Positions 35,362 through 43,357 of a stretch of DNA of 45,193 bases are shown piece after piece (positions within the stretch are counted from its first letter, which is position 1; each line of letters opens with the position of its first letter). Source of the stretch: UMGS1649 sp964481385 (GTDB taxonomy: Bacteria > Bacillota > Clostridia > TANB77 > CAG-465). A program made the position numbers and the translations under genes. The stretch spans positions 1 to 45,193 of the forward strand of contig CAYZTN010000003.1 in NCBI GenBank assembly GCA_964481385.1, in the 5' to 3' direction. The notes beneath the pieces were generated by a model that worked only from the letters and a program-made list of their open reading frames with translations, had not been told where the DNA came from and did no database searches.

Positions 35362-35387
35362 ATCTTGTGTACGAGGGGAGTTAACAC

Positions 35388-35900
35388 ATGAATAAAAAAT
35401 TTAAACCAACATATATGTTTGATGCAGTGCAAGATATTTCAGTCGAATTTTTGAAAAAAGAAAATATAACAGCTGTTTTGTTGGATATAGATAATACGAT
35501 AATTACAGGTTCATACAAAATGAGTAAAGAAGTAGATAAGTGGTTAAGAAGTGTTACAAAAGCAGGAATACAGATTTGTATTTTAAGTAATACATGGAAT
35601 TTTAATAAAGTAAAAAGACTAATGCTTAAGTATGATATAAACGGACTTCCTAGAGCGCAAAAACCTAAAGAAAAAGGCTTTAAAATGGCATATAACGTAT
35701 TAGGTGTTCCAAAAGAAAATATGGCAATGATAGGCGACCAAATATTTACCGATGTGCTTGGTGCAAATAAGTTTGGCATTAGGTCTATACATGTAAAACC
35801 TATAACAAAAGTTGAGTGGTGGGGAACTGCTATAAAACGTCCATTTGAACATTTAGTTCTAAAAAATTTAGATAAAAAAAGAGGAGAAAAAAGCAAATGA
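35388..35900 (+). CDS. yqeG: YqeG family HAD IIIA-type phosphatase
   Basis: 170 aa HAD-superfamily protein. LLDIDNTI (about 32-39) is the nucleophile motif DxDxT-like, SNTW (about 65-68) is motif II, and MIGDQIFTDVLGANKFG (about 115-131) is the motif III/IV metal site. Typical YqeG length. The physiological substrate is not established; in Bacillus it lies near ribosome-assembly genes. ATG 35388 follows GAGGGGAG; it overlaps the prepilin peptidase gene by 4 bp. Confidence 0.9.
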   Translation: MNKKFKPTYMFDAVQDISVEFLKKENITAVLLDIDNTIITGSYKMSKEVDKWLRSVTKAGIQICILSNTWNFNKVKRLMLKYDINGLPRAQKPKEKGFKMAYNVLGVPKENMAMIGDQIFTDVLGANKFGIRSIHVKPITKVEWWGTAIKRPFEHLVLKNLDKKRGEKSK

Positions 35901-36646
35901 TAAAATACATTATAGTGAGTTTGCTAGGTGTTATTTTAGGACAAGTTTCTAGACATTTAATTAGAAGGCTACCTGAAATAATAGAAGAAGAAAATGCTGT
36001 GAAACTACTTATACCAACACTAAAAAAAGATTTTAAAGTAGATGCAATTTGTTCTTTAGTAAACATAGTAATATTTAACTTACTAGTATATTTTTTAGGA
36101 CTAAATTTTCAGAGCGTAATGCATATGCTGGTTATATCTTGTTTGCAAGTTGTTTTTGTAATAGATTACTCTATACAGCTTATTCCGGATACTATGCAAG
36201 TTTTACTAGGTATGCTTGGAATTGTTAATGTAGGTGTTGCCTTTGCGACTTCTGGAGTTACAGTAGGACTAGATTATATTTTTGGCGGAATTATTGGTGG
36301 CGCTATTTTTTATATGTTAGGCTTGCTTGGTAAATTAATATTTAAAAAAGAATCCATGGGCTTTGGTGATGTAAAGCTAATGGTTGGAATTGGTCTAATG
36401 TTCGGAATTAAGGCTACACTTACAATTACGCTTGTTTCATTTTTCATATCTGCAATTATTTCAATTTTACTTATAGTATGTAGAGTGAAAAAAATGGATA
36501 GTTACATACCGTTTGGTCCGTTTATAGTAATTGCGTGTGTTGCAGTTATGTTTACAGGATATAACATATACATTGAGTGGTTTATAGCGTTATGTACAGC
36601 ACTTAGTACATATTTTACAGATTTAATATTTAAAATTATAAATTAA
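35897..36646 (+). CDS. A24 family prepilin peptidase
   Basis: 249 aa polytopic membrane aspartyl protease with about seven membrane segments. The two catalytic aspartates are in VFVIDYSIQLIPD (about 94) and SMGFGDVKLM (GxGD, about 154). The N-terminal zinc cysteine motif and methylase segment of PilD are not evident. It would cleave prepilin-like leaders at the cytoplasmic face; the two prepilin-like genes in this window are obvious candidate substrates, though one lacks the usual Gly. ATG 35897 overlaps the yqeG stop. Confidence 0.9.
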   Translation: MIKYIIVSLLGVILGQVSRHLIRRLPEIIEEENAVKLLIPTLKKDFKVDAICSLVNIVIFNLLVYFLGLNFQSVMHMLVISCLQVVFVIDYSIQLIPDTMQVLLGMLGIVNVGVAFATSGVTVGLDYIFGGIIGGAIFYMLGLLGKLIFKKESMGFGDVKLMVGIGLMFGIKATLTITLVSFFISAIISILLIVCRVKKMDSYIPFGPFIVIACVAVMFTGYNIYIEWFIALCTALSTYFTDLIFKIIN

Positions 36647-36659
36647 AGGGGGAGTTTTT

Positions 36660-37511
36660 GTGATAAAATTTGGACCAGCTGGAAATGATGAGGAATTCTA
36701 TAACTCTGGCTTCAAAAGTTCAGAGCAAATGCCGGAATTTTTAGCAACTCGTGGGTTAACTGCTTACGAGTATCAATGTTCAAGAGGAGTTAGAGTAAGT
36801 GATGAAAAGGCTGCAAAGTTAAAGGAAATGGCAGAAAAATACAATATATCTCTTAGTGTTCATAGCCCATATTACATCTCTTTGTCTACACAAGAAGAGA
36901 AAAAGAAGATTTCAACAATAAAATATATTACAGATAGTATGGCTGCTGCAAAGAAAATGGGAGCAACGCGTGTTGTAGTACATGCTGGTTCTCTTTTGGG
37001 ACTAGATAGAAGCTATGCGGTAGAGTCTGCGTGTCAGCTTTTAAAAAGAGCATATGATGAGGCAGATAAATTGGGACTGGGAGATATAGCACTTTGTCCT
37101 GAAACAATGGGAAAAATAAACCAATTAGGAGATTCAAAAGAAATAATTAAGATGTGTAAAATGGACGATCGCCTTATTCCCACAATAGATTTTGGACATT
37201 TGTACTGCAGACATCTGGGTGCGTTAAATAGTGTTGAAGCTTGGGAAAAAGAACTTCAAATGTATATTGATGAGCTAGGATATGACAGAATGAAACATTT
37301 TCATAGTCATTTAAGTCAGATGGAGTATACTGAAAACGGTGGAGAAAAGTGCCATGTTACATTTGGTGAAGGTAAGGGACCAGACTATGCATATGTATTG
37401 CAAGCTATTAAAAAATTGAAGCTTGAGCCTACGATCATATGTGAATCTGCAGGAACTCAGACTCGTGATAGTGTTACGTTGAAGGAAGCGTATGAGAGAT
37501 ATGAAAAATAA
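36660..37511 (+). CDS. TIM-barrel AP-endonuclease family 2 protein (endonuclease IV-like)
   Basis: 283 aa with the endonuclease IV / xylose-isomerase-like TIM-barrel metal ligands in order: SVHSPY, VVHAGS, CPETMG, DFGHLYCRH, HFHSHL and CESAG. GTG 36660 follows GGGGGAG. It could be a true deoxyribonuclease IV acting at abasic sites or a sugar-phosphate isomerase-type relative. The His/Glu/Asp set and overall length favour the Nfo-like branch. Its 3' end overlaps the next gene by 20 bases. Confidence 0.8.
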   Translation: MIKFGPAGNDEEFYNSGFKSSEQMPEFLATRGLTAYEYQCSRGVRVSDEKAAKLKEMAEKYNISLSVHSPYYISLSTQEEKKKISTIKYITDSMAAAKKMGATRVVVHAGSLLGLDRSYAVESACQLLKRAYDEADKLGLGDIALCPETMGKINQLGDSKEIIKMCKMDDRLIPTIDFGHLYCRHLGALNSVEAWEKELQMYIDELGYDRMKHFHSHLSQMEYTENGGEKCHVTFGEGKGPDYAYVLQAIKKLKLEPTIICESAGTQTRDSVTLKEAYERYEK

Positions 37512-37836
37512 TGTATGGACGTGTGTAAGATTAATATTGTACTTTATCGTTATATTTGCGATTGTACTTTGTGCAAAAGGTAGAATGAATATGAGGTGTA
37601 TTTTTTTAGAAAAATTTGGTTTTACATGTCCTACTTGTGGTGCTACTAGGGCTACTTTTGCTATGTTAAGTGGAAATATCTTATCTGCGATAGAATATAA
37701 CGCATTTTATAGTTTGGTTATATTTCCATTTGTTGTAATTTTTATTTTAGAAGATTTTTATGTTATTATAACAAGAAGTATATTTAAAAAATCAAAATTT
37801 TCATTAATTGAAATTATGTTCGGAGGTAAAGTATGA
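37492..37836 (+). CDS. DUF2752 small membrane protein
   Basis: 114 aa with two membrane helices (about 8-28 and 68-90). FGFTCPTCGATRATFAMLSGNILSAI is written here only as its key residues: the CPxCGxTR signature at about 45-52 followed by a short helix, the DUF2752 hallmark. Function is unknown. ATG 37492 has AAGGAA upstream; ATG 37501 is an alternative. It overlaps the next small gene (ATGA). Confidence 0.8.
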   Translation: MRDMKNNVWTCVRLILYFIVIFAIVLCAKGRMNMRCIFLEKFGFTCPTCGATRATFAMLSGNILSAIEYNAFYSLVIFPFVVIFILEDFYVIITRSIFKKSKFSLIEIMFGGKV

Positions 37837-38027
37837 GTGGTTTTTTGGATGTAATTTCGATAAGTATAATAATATCCGGAATAGGATATATGTTTTGTTT
37901 AATATTAACACTAAAAAAAATACGAGAAGGAAAAATTAAAAAAGAGAAATTGAGTAATGCTTATGCATATATAATAATCATAGCAATATTGTATATATTG
38001 TTTTGGTTAACAAAAATAAAACAATAG
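37833..38027 (+). CDS. Small two-helix membrane protein, unknown
   Basis: 64 aa with two hydrophobic segments (about 5-27 and 44-60) separated by a lysine-rich cytoplasmic-looking loop. ATG 37833 overlaps the DUF2752 stop and has GGAGGT upstream, which makes it a real coupled gene. No family recognised. The stop lies inside the terminator stem. Confidence 0.7.
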   Translation: MSGFLDVISISIIISGIGYMFCLILTLKKIREGKIKKEKLSNAYAYIIIIAILYILFWLTKIKQ

Positions 38028-38053
38028 GACCATATATAGCCCTATTGTTTTTT
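38018..38053. terminator. Bidirectional terminator after the small membrane protein
   Basis: AAAACAATAGG (38018-38028) pairs with CCTATTGTTTT (38041-38051), then T residues; it lies just past the stops of both convergent genes. Confidence 0.85.
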
Positions 38054-38056
38054 CAA

Positions 38057-38362
38057 TTAGTAAGAAATGCTATTAAATTCATTAACCCAATCTCCGAGAA
38101 TTGCAAATCCAGCTAGAGCTAATATCCATACTAATATTACTATAGCTAAAGCAATTATTCCTAAAACGAGACCCGCCTTTGCCATACCAGCGCCACCTTT
38201 TTTCTTTCCTAGTATACCAAATATTATTGCAAGTATAGCACAAGGAATAGAAACATAAGAGAAGCAGAAAAGTACAACTGATACTATACCTAAAACTAAA
38301 GCTGCAATACTCATACCTTTCTTCTCAACAGGTGCATTTACTGTATTGTTTTCGTTTTCCAT
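38057..38362 (-). CDS. DUF4190-type small membrane protein
   Basis: 101 aa. A short acidic N-terminus (about 1-16) is followed by two hydrophobic helices (about 17-47 and 61-90) joined by a GKKKGGAGMAKAG loop, the DUF4190 pattern. Function is unknown. ATG 38362 has AAAGGAGGG upstream on the minus strand and a good promoter of its own. Confidence 0.8.
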   Translation of the reverse strand: MENENNTVNAPVEKKGMSIAALVLGIVSVVLFCFSYVSIPCAILAIIFGILGKKKGGAGMAKAGLVLGIIALAIVILVWILALAGFAILGDWVNEFNSISY

Positions 38363-38392
38363 AAAAACCCTCCTTTGTCTTTTGACATTTTA

Positions 38393-38421
38393 AAAATATC
38401 ATAAAGTAAGGAGGATGTCAA
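38393..38421 (-). promoter_or_regulatory. Promoter of the DUF4190 gene
   Basis: On the minus strand TTGACA (38421-38416), a 17-base spacer and TATTTT (38398-38393). Confidence 0.65.
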
Positions 38422-38435
38422 CACAAAAGTGAAAT

Positions 38436-38921
38436 TTATACGTTATTTTCAGGTGGATTAACATATGTGTTTGCTGGAGTTGGAATTTTAATAATAGATT
38501 CAACTTTAATTACCGGCATATCCGTCATATAATATCCCTGAGTTATAGTTCCAGTTATTTCTACCCATTCATTTTCTTTAAGTTCAGATAGTTTATCATA
38601 TTCACATAAAAAGCCAACTACTTTTTCATCGTTATCTAGCAACATATTCCTGCCACACACAAAGTTATTTTCTTTAAAGTCTGGCAGTGTAAATACAAAG
38701 CCTGAAAGCTTAATAGTTTTCCCTATATTATCTGGAATATTATCATGGATAGATTTTAAATAATTTGTAAAATTTTCTTCGGTTAAAGTATAATCAAAAT
38801 TTGTAGCTTTTAACATTTTAATAGCACTAGTTCCTTCTACCAGAAGTACCACTATAATTGCTATAATAATACACGTAATAAGTATTTTTTTACCATTTAA
38901 TTTTATATTACATATAAACAT
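38436..38921 (-). CDS. YcgQ/TIGR03943 C-terminal-like OB-fold protein
   Basis: 161 aa with an N-terminal membrane anchor (about 12-32) and an extracellular domain. The stretches LSGFVFTLPDFKENNFVCGR, VGFLCEYDKL and ENEWVEITGTI followed by PVIKVESI match the C-terminal domain of TIGR03943/YcgQ proteins, which normally carry more membrane helices and act with a YcgR-type permease. Here the domain stands alone and the permease is absent. ATG 38921 follows GAGGTG. Role unknown, possibly metal- or stress-related. Confidence 0.7.
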   Translation of the reverse strand: MFICNIKLNGKKILITCIIIAIIVVLLVEGTSAIKMLKATNFDYTLTEENFTNYLKSIHDNIPDNIGKTIKLSGFVFTLPDFKENNFVCGRNMLLDNDEKVVGFLCEYDKLSELKENEWVEITGTITQGYYMTDMPVIKVESIIKIPTPANTYVNPPENNV

Positions 38922-39004
38922 ATTTCACCTCAAAGTCTTTAATAAATTTTATGCAGTGGCTTATACTATATGCACGAATTTGTGTAAAAGTTTATACCGA
39001 ATCG

Positions 39005-39031
39005 TTGCAAGCTAAGAATTTTTGGTATAAA
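39005..39031 (+). promoter_or_regulatory. Promoter of prepilin-like gene 2
   Basis: TTGCAA (39005-39010), a short 15-base spacer and TATAAA (39026-39031) with TGG before it (extended -10). Confidence 0.45.
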
Positions 39032-39059
39032 ATTTAAAAATAAGAGGAAGGGTAAAATT

Positions 39060-40211
39060 ATGGAAAACAAAATAAAAAGCGGTATTTCGCTTATAGTTTT
39101 AGTTATAACTATACTTGTTTTAGCCATACTTGCTGCAACAGTAATAATAAGCTTAAGTAGTACAAATGTAATTAGTGAGACAAATCAAACTACTTTTAAG
39201 CAAGATATGGCAAGTTACAAAGAAGCGTATGAGTTTTACGTGACAAATAAGCTTGCTGAAAATCCTGACTTTGACAGAAGTAGTCACAATGTAACATCTG
39301 AAAGTGACGAATACGAAAAAATATTTGGAAGTGTACCAGATAAGTACAAAGATGGACTAAAGGTTGTAAAAGGAAAATTAGTATATGTAACAGACGATGA
39401 AACAGAAAAAGCAGTGTTAGAAGAGATAGCAATAGCGTCAAGAGATACAAGTGTAATAGGAACAGAAAAGATAATTGTCGATGGAGAAGAAAGAAGTAAA
39501 TATATAGGATACTTTGCAGATGTAGATGGAGATGGTACAGTAGATGGAGTTATATTTGCAGACTTAGCACACACTGTAACAGAAAAACAGTGGCCTAATT
39601 CCAATGGAGCATTTGAATATAATGCAGTAAGTGGATTAAAAAATTATGAAATAAGTCAAGCAAGTTATACTGTAACAGGATATGGGTCAAAGCCAGTATT
39701 AAAAGCCACAGGAAGTGGAGCAGACAGATTTTATGTAATGTCACTAAGTAACTTTACAATATCAGGTTATACAGATTTTTATTGGTATACTACTTTGTTT
39801 GATATAGACAATACATCACGAACATCTGATGCTTTTGGAAGTGGTAAACAAAATACAGTAAATATGATATCAGACTGGACAGCTGATACAAATAGTAGTA
39901 AGAACGCAAGAGATATGTGGGGAGTAATAAAGCAAAAAGTATATGGACTAAGCAGTGCAAGTGATAGTATTACGGGAAAAGAAGTATCTGATGTAGAATG
40001 GTTTGTACCATCAAAAGCTGAGTGGGTAGCATTTGGCTATGCGTTACGTTTAACAAGCTCAAACTATGAAAGTTATGGGTTGTCTGACTATTACTGGTCG
40101 TCGTCTATAGGCAATTCTTTCGGCGCGTGGTGTGCACACTTTGGCAGGGACGACATGCTCATCGGCTACCTTAATAGCAGCACCTCTGTGCGCTTGGCCA
40201 CGACTTTCTAA
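39060..40211 (+). CDS. Prepilin-like surface protein with C-type-lectin-like C-terminus (copy 2)
   Basis: 383 aa paralogue of 21459-22643. The N-terminus KSGISLIVLVITILVLAILA has the cleavable Gly (residue 8) but Val in place of Glu at mature position 5. It also shares YFADVDGDGTVDGVIFADL, the FGSGKQNTVNMISDW block, WFVPSKAEWVAFGY and the final VRLATTF. The last 135 bases are about 53% GC while the gene body is well under 40%. ATG 39060 follows AGAGGAAGGG. Surface exposure is inferred; no pilus motor genes are in the window. Confidence 0.72.
   Translation: MENKIKSGISLIVLVITILVLAILAATVIISLSSTNVISETNQTTFKQDMASYKEAYEFYVTNKLAENPDFDRSSHNVTSESDEYEKIFGSVPDKYKDGLKVVKGKLVYVTDDETEKAVLEEIAIASRDTSVIGTEKIIVDGEERSKYIGYFADVDGDGTVDGVIFADLAHTVTEKQWPNSNGAFEYNAVSGLKNYEISQASYTVTGYGSKPVLKATGSGADRFYVMSLSNFTISGYTDFYWYTTLFDIDNTSRTSDAFGSGKQNTVNMISDWTADTNSSKNARDMWGVIKQKVYGLSSASDSITGKEVSDVEWFVPSKAEWVAFGYALRLTSSNYESYGLSDYYWSSSIGNSFGAWCAHFGRDDMLIGYLNSSTSVRLATTF
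40074..40208 (+). other. Putative variable tip of prepilin-like protein 2, GC-rich
   Basis: The final 45 codons switch abruptly to GC-rich codons (GGC, GCG, TGC/TGT, CTC, ATC, ACC), counted at 30/60 and 34/60 G+C over 40081-40200. They align gap-free with the tip of copy 1 but differ at most interior positions. This fits adenine-mutagenised variable regions of diversity-generating retroelements or recombinational replacement of the tip. Confidence 0.45.
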
Positions 40212-40239
40212 TTTTGCAAAACATAAGTATCAAAGTTAA

Positions 40240-40272
40240 AACATCAACAAGTATTCTTGTTGGTGTTTTAAT
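40240..40272 (+). terminator. Terminator after prepilin-like gene 2
   Basis: AACATCAACAAG (40240-40251) pairs with CTTGTTGGTGTT (40256-40267) over a TATT loop, one G-U pair, T-rich tail. Confidence 0.85.
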
Positions 40273-40376
40273 GCTTTTTAACGAATGTGATATACACATT
40301 TTCCCTGCACTTTTTATGTGAAGTTTTACATATATAAATAAATTCTTCTTCCTCTATTTTATTTTCCCCCTCACTG

Positions 40377-40385
40377 TGATATAAT
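40377..40385 (+). promoter_or_regulatory. secA extended -10 promoter
   Basis: TGATATAAT (TGn-TATAAT), 30 bases before the secA start; no clear -35. Confidence 0.55.
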
Positions 40386-40415
40386 TGGCGTAACTTAAGA
40401 AAAGGAGCAATAAAT

Positions 40416-43194
40416 ATGAGTTTTTTAGAAAAAATATTTGGATCATATAGTGCAAAAGAAATTAAAAAAATACTACCTTTAGTAGATAAAATAGAAGGGC
40501 TAGAAGATACATTTTCAAAGTATACAGACGAAGAATTAACTGCTATGACTGCAAAGTTTAAAGAAAGGTTAAATTCTGGAGAGACCCTAGAAGATATCTT
40601 ACCAGAAGCTTTTGCGGTGGTAAGAGAAGTATCTAAAAGAGTGCTTGGTATGAGACACTTTAGAGTGCAATTAATTGGTGGAATTATTTTGCACCAAGGA
40701 AGAATCGCTGAAATGAAAACAGGTGAAGGAAAAACACTTGTTGTAACACTTCCAGCATATCTTAATGCTTTAACTAGTAAAGGTGTGCATATTGTTACAG
40801 TAAACGATTATCTTGCAACATACCATAGTGCATGGATGGGAAAACTATACAAAGCACTAGGCCTTACAGTAGGACTTGTAGTGCCAGGAATGACTGCAGA
40901 GGATAAGAGAAAAGCATATGCAGCAGATATAACTTACGGAACAAACAATGAGTTCGGTTTTGATTATCTAAGAGATAATATGTGTGTATCTAAAGACCAA
41001 ATGGTACAGCGTGAACTAAGTTACGCGGTAGTAGATGAAGTAGATAGTATTCTAATAGACGAGGCACGAACTCCCCTAATTATTTCAGGTATGGGAGAAA
41101 AATCTACTGAGCTTTATGAAAAAGCAGATAAACTAGTAAAGACACTTCGCCCAAGAGTTATGGTAGAGCATGACACAAAAGAGTTTGACGAAACAGATGA
41201 GGACTATGACTATATTGTAGACCTAAAGGCAAAATCTACATCACTTACTGAGACAGGAACAACAAAGTGCGAGAAGTATTTTGGAATAGAGAGTTTGTCT
41301 GATGTAGAAAATATGAAAATAGCACACGCAATAAATCAGTCACTTAAAGCATATGGAATTATGAAAAAAGACATAGATTACATTGAAAAAGACGGTCAAA
41401 TTTTAATTATAGACGAGTTTACAGGACGTATAATGCAAGGAAGAAGATATTCAGAAGGACTTCACCAAGCAATAGAAGCAAAAGAAGGAGTACGTGTGGC
41501 AAATGAATCTAAAACACTTGCAACAATTACCTTTCAAAACTACTTTAGACTGTATTCAAAACTTGCAGGTATGACAGGTACAGCTAAGTCTGAAGAAAAC
41601 GAATTTAAACAAATATTTGGACTAGATGTAGTTGAAATTCCAACAAACAAGCCAGTTGTGCGTCAAGATTTAAATGATGTTGTATATACTACTGAAAAAG
41701 GTAAGTTTAATGCAATAGTAGAAGATGTAAAGAAAAGCTATGAAAAAGGACAACCAGTTTTAGTAGGTACGGTGTCTATTGAAAAGTCTGAGTATTTAAG
41801 CAAGCTTTTAAGGCTAGCCAAAATACCACACGAAGTGTTAAATGCAAAACAACACCAAAGAGAAGCAGAAATTGTAGCACAAGCAGGTAAATTTAAAACA
41901 GTTACTATTGCTACAAATATGGCTGGTCGTGGTACAGATATTTTGCTAGGTGGTAACCCAGAGTTTTTAGCAAGACGTGAACTTGAAAAACGTGGACTAG
42001 ACTTAGAAACAATAGAAGCTGCTATTAGTCCAAAGTCAAGTGAAGATGAAGAAATAAATAAGCTAAAGAAAGAATACAAAGAGCTTGAAAATAAGTTTAA
42101 AGAAGAACTTAAAGACGAAAAACAAAAAGTAATTGATGTTGGTGGCCTTAAAATTATAGGTAGTGAACGACATGAATCTCGTAGAATAGATAACCAGTTA
42201 AGAGGACGTGCTGGACGTCAAGGAGACCCAGGTGAGTCACGATTCTATATTTCACTAGAAGACGACCTAATGAAACTATTTGGCTCAGATAGAATACAAG
42301 CACTCGCTGGCATGATGGGCCTTCCAGAAGATACACCAATAGAGCAAAAAATGGTATCTAATGCAATAGAAACTGCACAGAAAAAAGTAGAAGGCAGAAA
42401 CTTTAGTATTCGTAAGAGCGTACTGGAATATGACGATGTAATGAATAAACAAAGAAATATTATATATTCACAACGTAAGCAAATACTTGACTCAGACGAA
42501 ATATCTCACGATATACTAAAGATGGCTAAAACTAGAATTGGTAAGCTTCTAGATATGTACTTTATGAATGTAGAACATAATCACGAAGTAGACGTTGAGG
42601 CGGTAAATGTTAATCTTAAAGCATATTTTGGAATAGATAATATGATAGCTAAAGAGGAAATACATGAAGATGTTGAAACGCTTAAAGAAAAAGTATTAGA
42701 TAAAGCAACTGAGAAGTATATGGCAAAAAGAGAAAAGTTTGAAAAACAAGGAATTATAGACAACTATAATCAACTTGAAAAATTCTTAATGCTTAAAAAT
42801 GTAGACGATAAATGGATGGCTCATATTGATGATATGGCACATTTAAAAGAGGGAATATTCCTAAGAGCATATGGTCAAACTAATCCAATCGACGCATATA
42901 AAGTGGAGAGCTTTGATTTGTTTAATGATATGGTGCAAGCTATTCAAGAAGATACAATTAAAACTGTATTTAGCATAGCATATAACGATGACGACGCTAA
43001 ACGCGATATATCTCGTTTGCAGAATAGGAATGTGAATTTAAATAACATTAAAATGGCAAATGCAGCTTTTGGTGCTGGTGCTAAAGAGGTAAAGCGTGAG
43101 CCAGTAAAAGTAGCTAAAACTGTGGGTAGGAACGAACCTTGCCCTTGCCGGAAGCGGTCGTAAGTATAAGCAATGCTGTGGTAAAGGAGAATAA
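40416..43194 (+). CDS. secA: Preprotein translocase ATPase SecA, C-terminal zinc motif restored by +1 shift
   Basis: Motor of the Sec translocon. The N-terminal motor has MKTGEGKT (about 103-110) and VDEVDSILIDEARTPLIISG; the preprotein-crosslinking domain, helical wing and second motor (ATNMAGRGTDILLGGNP, RRIDNQLRGRAGRQGDPG) are all present. The zero frame ends after NEPCPCRKRS at 43163 (915 aa). Skipping C43149 gives CPCGSGRKYKQCCGKGE and a stop at 43192-43194 (925 aa), the canonical SEC-C zinc site. The truncated form would lose two of four zinc ligands but keep the motor. ATG 40416 follows AAAGGAG. A mobile element begins just downstream. Confidence 0.95.
43146..43152 (+). other. Putative +1 frameshift site TGC-CGG-A in secA
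   Basis: Zero-frame codons TGC then CGG (43149-43151). Skipping the C and reading GGA AGC GGT CGT restores the SEC-C zinc motif exactly. A second in-frame CGG (43155) exists only in the unshifted frame, which stops at 43161-43163. The arrangement is the same as at 679-685 in clpC. Confidence 0.6.
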
Positions 43195-43296
43195 AATAAG
43201 GAAAAAATAGAATTTATAAAAAATTAAATTGGTTCGATTTTTATTAACTTGTGCACAATAACTTAAATTTGTAGACAAATTTCGTTGAAATTAAGG

Positions 43297-43332
43297 GATG
43301 TCAGCAAAAAGTAATTTGTTGACATCTTTTTA
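43297..43332 (+). terminator. Terminator after secA
   Basis: GATGTCAGCAAA (43297-43308) pairs with TTTGTTGACATC (43315-43326) with one G-U pair, followed by five T residues. Confidence 0.85.
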
Positions 43333-43357
43333 ATGAAATATTAGAAGGAGAAATATA

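Noticed and set aside
35168..35387. T-box riboswitch in front of tyrS
   Set aside because: The tyrS promoter lies about 25-50 bases before the start codon, leaving no leader long enough for a T-box; no T-box motif was seen.
43100..43194. Integration of the element into the 3' end of secA as the cause of its altered tail
   Set aside because: The complete normal tail is still present one base out of frame, so the gene end was not replaced.
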